This document shows, piece after piece, positions 6,326 to 7,221 of a stretch of 7,221 nt of DNA. Each line of letters opens with the position of its first letter. Within the stretch, counting starts at the first letter, position 1. This stretch comes from CAZSHX01 sp964606895 (GTDB taxonomy: Bacteria; Bacteroidota; Ignavibacteria; Kapaibacteriales; UBA2268), in NCBI GenBank assembly GCA_964606895.1, contig CAZSHX010000118.1, positions 1 through 7,221 of the forward strand. The letters are read 5' to 3'. A program made the position numbers and the translations under genes. The notes beneath the pieces are model-generated. The model saw only the letters and a list, made by a program, of their open reading frames with translations, was not told the DNA's origin and ran no database searches.

Positions 6326-6922
6326 ATGAAAAGTAATATTCCAACAAATAATGATTTCGGCAAAGGACTTGACAATTTTCATGAACTTCTGAAAAAAATC
6401 AACAATCATGATGATTCTTATCTTAATAATGATATAATTGCCGGAGTTGTACCTCCCGGAGCTGAATTTATTAATTTCAATACTGCCCCGGACATTGTTA
6501 AGGACGATATTGTTTCCCAATACATAACCAGGTTCTACTGCGAAATTATTGAAAAATACAGGGGAATTGTCGAGCAGTCCACTCTCGGCTTTGTCCTAAC
6601 CGATGAATCAGGTAAAATAATCGTTTGGAACAATGCACTTGAATATGAGACAGGTTTAAGCAAGGAAAATACAATCAGCGAACCGATTTGGGATTTACTG
6701 GAACTTTACCTGACTGCTGAAAATATTGAAAAAGCAAATAGCATTTCAACTCAAGATTTAGTGACGAAAATTCTGAAAAACGGTGATGCTTCTGAATTGA
6801 AAGATTATTCTTTCGTTTTTCTGAATTCAGAATTCCAATCACCTATTGATTTTCAGGATGTTTATACAATCAAAACTATATCCGGATTCAGGCTATGTTT
6901 GATTTTGAAATTGGACTCTTAA
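6326..6922 (+). CDS. Single PAS-domain protein of unknown role
   Basis: The product is 198 residues, cytoplasmic, with no signal peptide or membrane segment. Residues 1-60 are a polar region without a recognised domain. Residues about 60-80 are probably helical (DDIVSQYITRFYCEIIEKYRG) and lead into a PAS fold at about 79-196. The fold starts IVEQSTLGFVLTDESGKIIVWNNALEYETGLS, the classic PAS beginning, and ends with the strands FQDVYTIKTISGFRLCLILKL just before the stop. No histidine kinase, GGDEF, response-regulator or DNA-binding domain follows, so it is a stand-alone PAS protein, either a sensor acting through a partner or a dimerisation module. A ligand cannot be deduced. The ATG at 6326 has no strong Shine-Dalgarno. 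It is transcribed away from uppS across a 184-bp shared upstream region and has no close downstream neighbour. The PAS call rests on the sequence pattern and is moderately confident. Confidence 0.78.
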   Translation: MKSNIPTNNDFGKGLDNFHELLKKINNHDDSYLNNDIIAGVVPPGAEFINFNTAPDIVKDDIVSQYITRFYCEIIEKYRGIVEQSTLGFVLTDESGKIIVWNNALEYETGLSKENTISEPIWDLLELYLTAENIEKANSISTQDLVTKILKNGDASELKDYSFVFLNSEFQSPIDFQDVYTIKTISGFRLCLILKLDS

Positions 6923-7002
6923 AGAGTTTAGGGTGTTTAGGTGTTGATGAGTTTATAGGTTAGGTGGTTAGTTGTTAAGTTGTTTGTAGAAAAGAAGAAT
7001 TA
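6919..7002 (+). repeat. 84-base tract without C on the plus strand, GTTTAGG-rich
   Basis: From the stop codon of the PAS gene to 7002 the plus strand contains no C. It is built of degenerate G/T-rich units such as GTTTAGG (6926-6932 and 6935-6941, nine bases apart), TTAGGTGG and GTTGTTAAGTTG. No open frame of note or hairpin is present. It looks like a decayed G/T-rich minisatellite; a function, for instance in transcription or strand separation, is not evident. Confidence 0.6.
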
Positions 7003-7021
7003 CATATATTTGGGCATCTTT

Positions 7022-7057
7022 TCTTCAATTCTCAATTCTCAATTCTCAATTTCTCAA
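7022..7057 (+). repeat. TTCTCAA heptamer microsatellite
   Basis: Three perfect tandem copies of TTCTCAA (7029-7049) are flanked by one degenerate copy (7022-7028, TCTTCAA) and one with an extra T (7050-7057). The array runs directly into the inner edge of the right copy of the 116-bp repeat. In the left repeat copy the matching position has one AGAGAAATT unit but no expansion. Confidence 0.8.
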
Positions 7058-7160
7058 CGTAGTTTTACGTAGAAAATCTATGTAGTTAATGGTATATTTC
7101 ATTTATGCAAAATCTTTTTTTGTTTTGTAAATAAATTGTTTGTAAATTGCATATGTTGAT
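7045..7160 (-). repeat. Right copy of ~116-bp inverted intergenic repeat
   Basis: This is the reverse-oriented partner of 4-120, with 29/30 identity in the outer block (7120-7149) and 45/52 in the inner block (7045-7096). The box hairpin is kept as TACGTAGA-AAA-TCTATGTA (7066-7084) with one substitution. Its outer edge faces the gene that seems to start at 7207, and TTTGTAAAT occurs twice there at a 15-bp interval (7124-7132, 7139-7147). It has no coding content. Confidence 0.85.
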
Positions 7161-7175
7161 GATTAAATAACTTTC
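7147..7175 (+). promoter_or_regulatory. Possible promoter of the gene starting at 7207
   Basis: TTG (7147-7149), 18 bases, then TAACTTTC (7168-7175) approximates the Bacteroidota -33/-7 consensus, with one spacer base fewer and C for the final G. Transcription would start near 7181. The -33 part lies inside the right repeat copy. The match is imperfect and in A/T-rich DNA. Confidence 0.3.
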
Positions 7176-7206
7176 TTTATTCTAAAATTAATTTTTGAGG
7201 TTTGTT

Positions 7207-7221
7207 ATGTTTTCAACTAAT
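7207..7221 (+). CDS. Possible start of a further gene, cut by the window edge
   Basis: An ATG at 7207 opens a frame reading MFSTN up to the window end. GAGG (7197-7200) lies six bases upstream, a well-placed Shine-Dalgarno, and a candidate promoter precedes it. Only five codons are visible, so no function can be proposed. Confidence 0.4.

Noticed and set aside
6266..6520. Minus-strand frame overlapping the PAS gene start
   Set aside because: It overlaps the PAS coding region and its low-complexity product shows no family features; the plus-strand PAS frame explains the sequence better.
6919..7002. G-quadruplex in the C-free tract
   Set aside because: Only one GGG run occurs; the other runs are GG with long or uneven loops, so a stable quadruplex is not supported.
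7022..7057. Tandem repeat as a CRISPR array
   Set aside because: Units are seven bases with no spacers and no cas genes are present; it is a microsatellite.
4..7160. The inverted ~116-bp repeats as ends of a composite transposon or genomic island
   Set aside because: The enclosed genes are core envelope genes in a conserved order, no transposase or integrase is present, and no target-site duplication is visible at the two outer edges.

Overview
The window is a compact envelope-biogenesis operon on the minus strand, followed by one small divergent gene and repeat-rich spacers. The protein set points to a Gram-negative bacterium of the Bacteroidota/Chlorobiota/Ignavibacteria group, and an Ignavibacteria- or Kapabacteria-like lineage would fit. 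The reasons are low-GC DNA, the uppS-bamA-skp-skp order, a BamA with the Trp-rich insertion in its third POTRA domain that I associate with this group, and a candidate promoter matching the Bacteroidota form (TTTG, 19 bp, TAnnTTTG). The lineage call is an inference; there is no rRNA or other decisive marker here.

Layout, in the direction of operon transcription (right to left): uppS (undecaprenyl diphosphate synthase, lipid carrier for peptidoglycan and O-antigen), overlapping by 17 bp with bamA (outer-membrane beta-barrel insertase), then a compact Skp/OmpH chaperone, a 254-bp spacer with two strong hairpin-forming sequences, a second and longer Skp/OmpH paralogue with an unusual proline/lysine-rich tail, and lpxD (lipid A acyltransferase). 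A textbook bidirectional terminator lies just past lpxD. The five genes supply the carrier lipid, the barrel assembly machine, two periplasmic chaperones that feed it, and a committed enzyme of lipid A synthesis. Together they make and fill the outer membrane.

Upstream of uppS is a 184-bp divergent intergenic region. It holds a good candidate promoter for the operon and a gene on the plus strand for a 198-residue single-PAS-domain protein with no recognisable output domain. After it comes a 284-bp gene-free stretch with an 84-base run lacking any C on the plus strand, a heptamer microsatellite and a ~116-bp repeat. The first codons of another plus-strand gene may begin at 7207.

The most notable non-genic structure is that this ~116-bp repeat is present twice, in inverted orientation, at the two ends of the window (4-120 and 7045-7160). 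It contains alternating TACGTAGA / TCTACGTA boxes. I find no transposase, CRISPR, defence or biosynthetic cluster. The protein-coding content is ordinary, and the open questions are the intergenic repeats, the Skp2 tail, the uppS start and the lone PAS protein.
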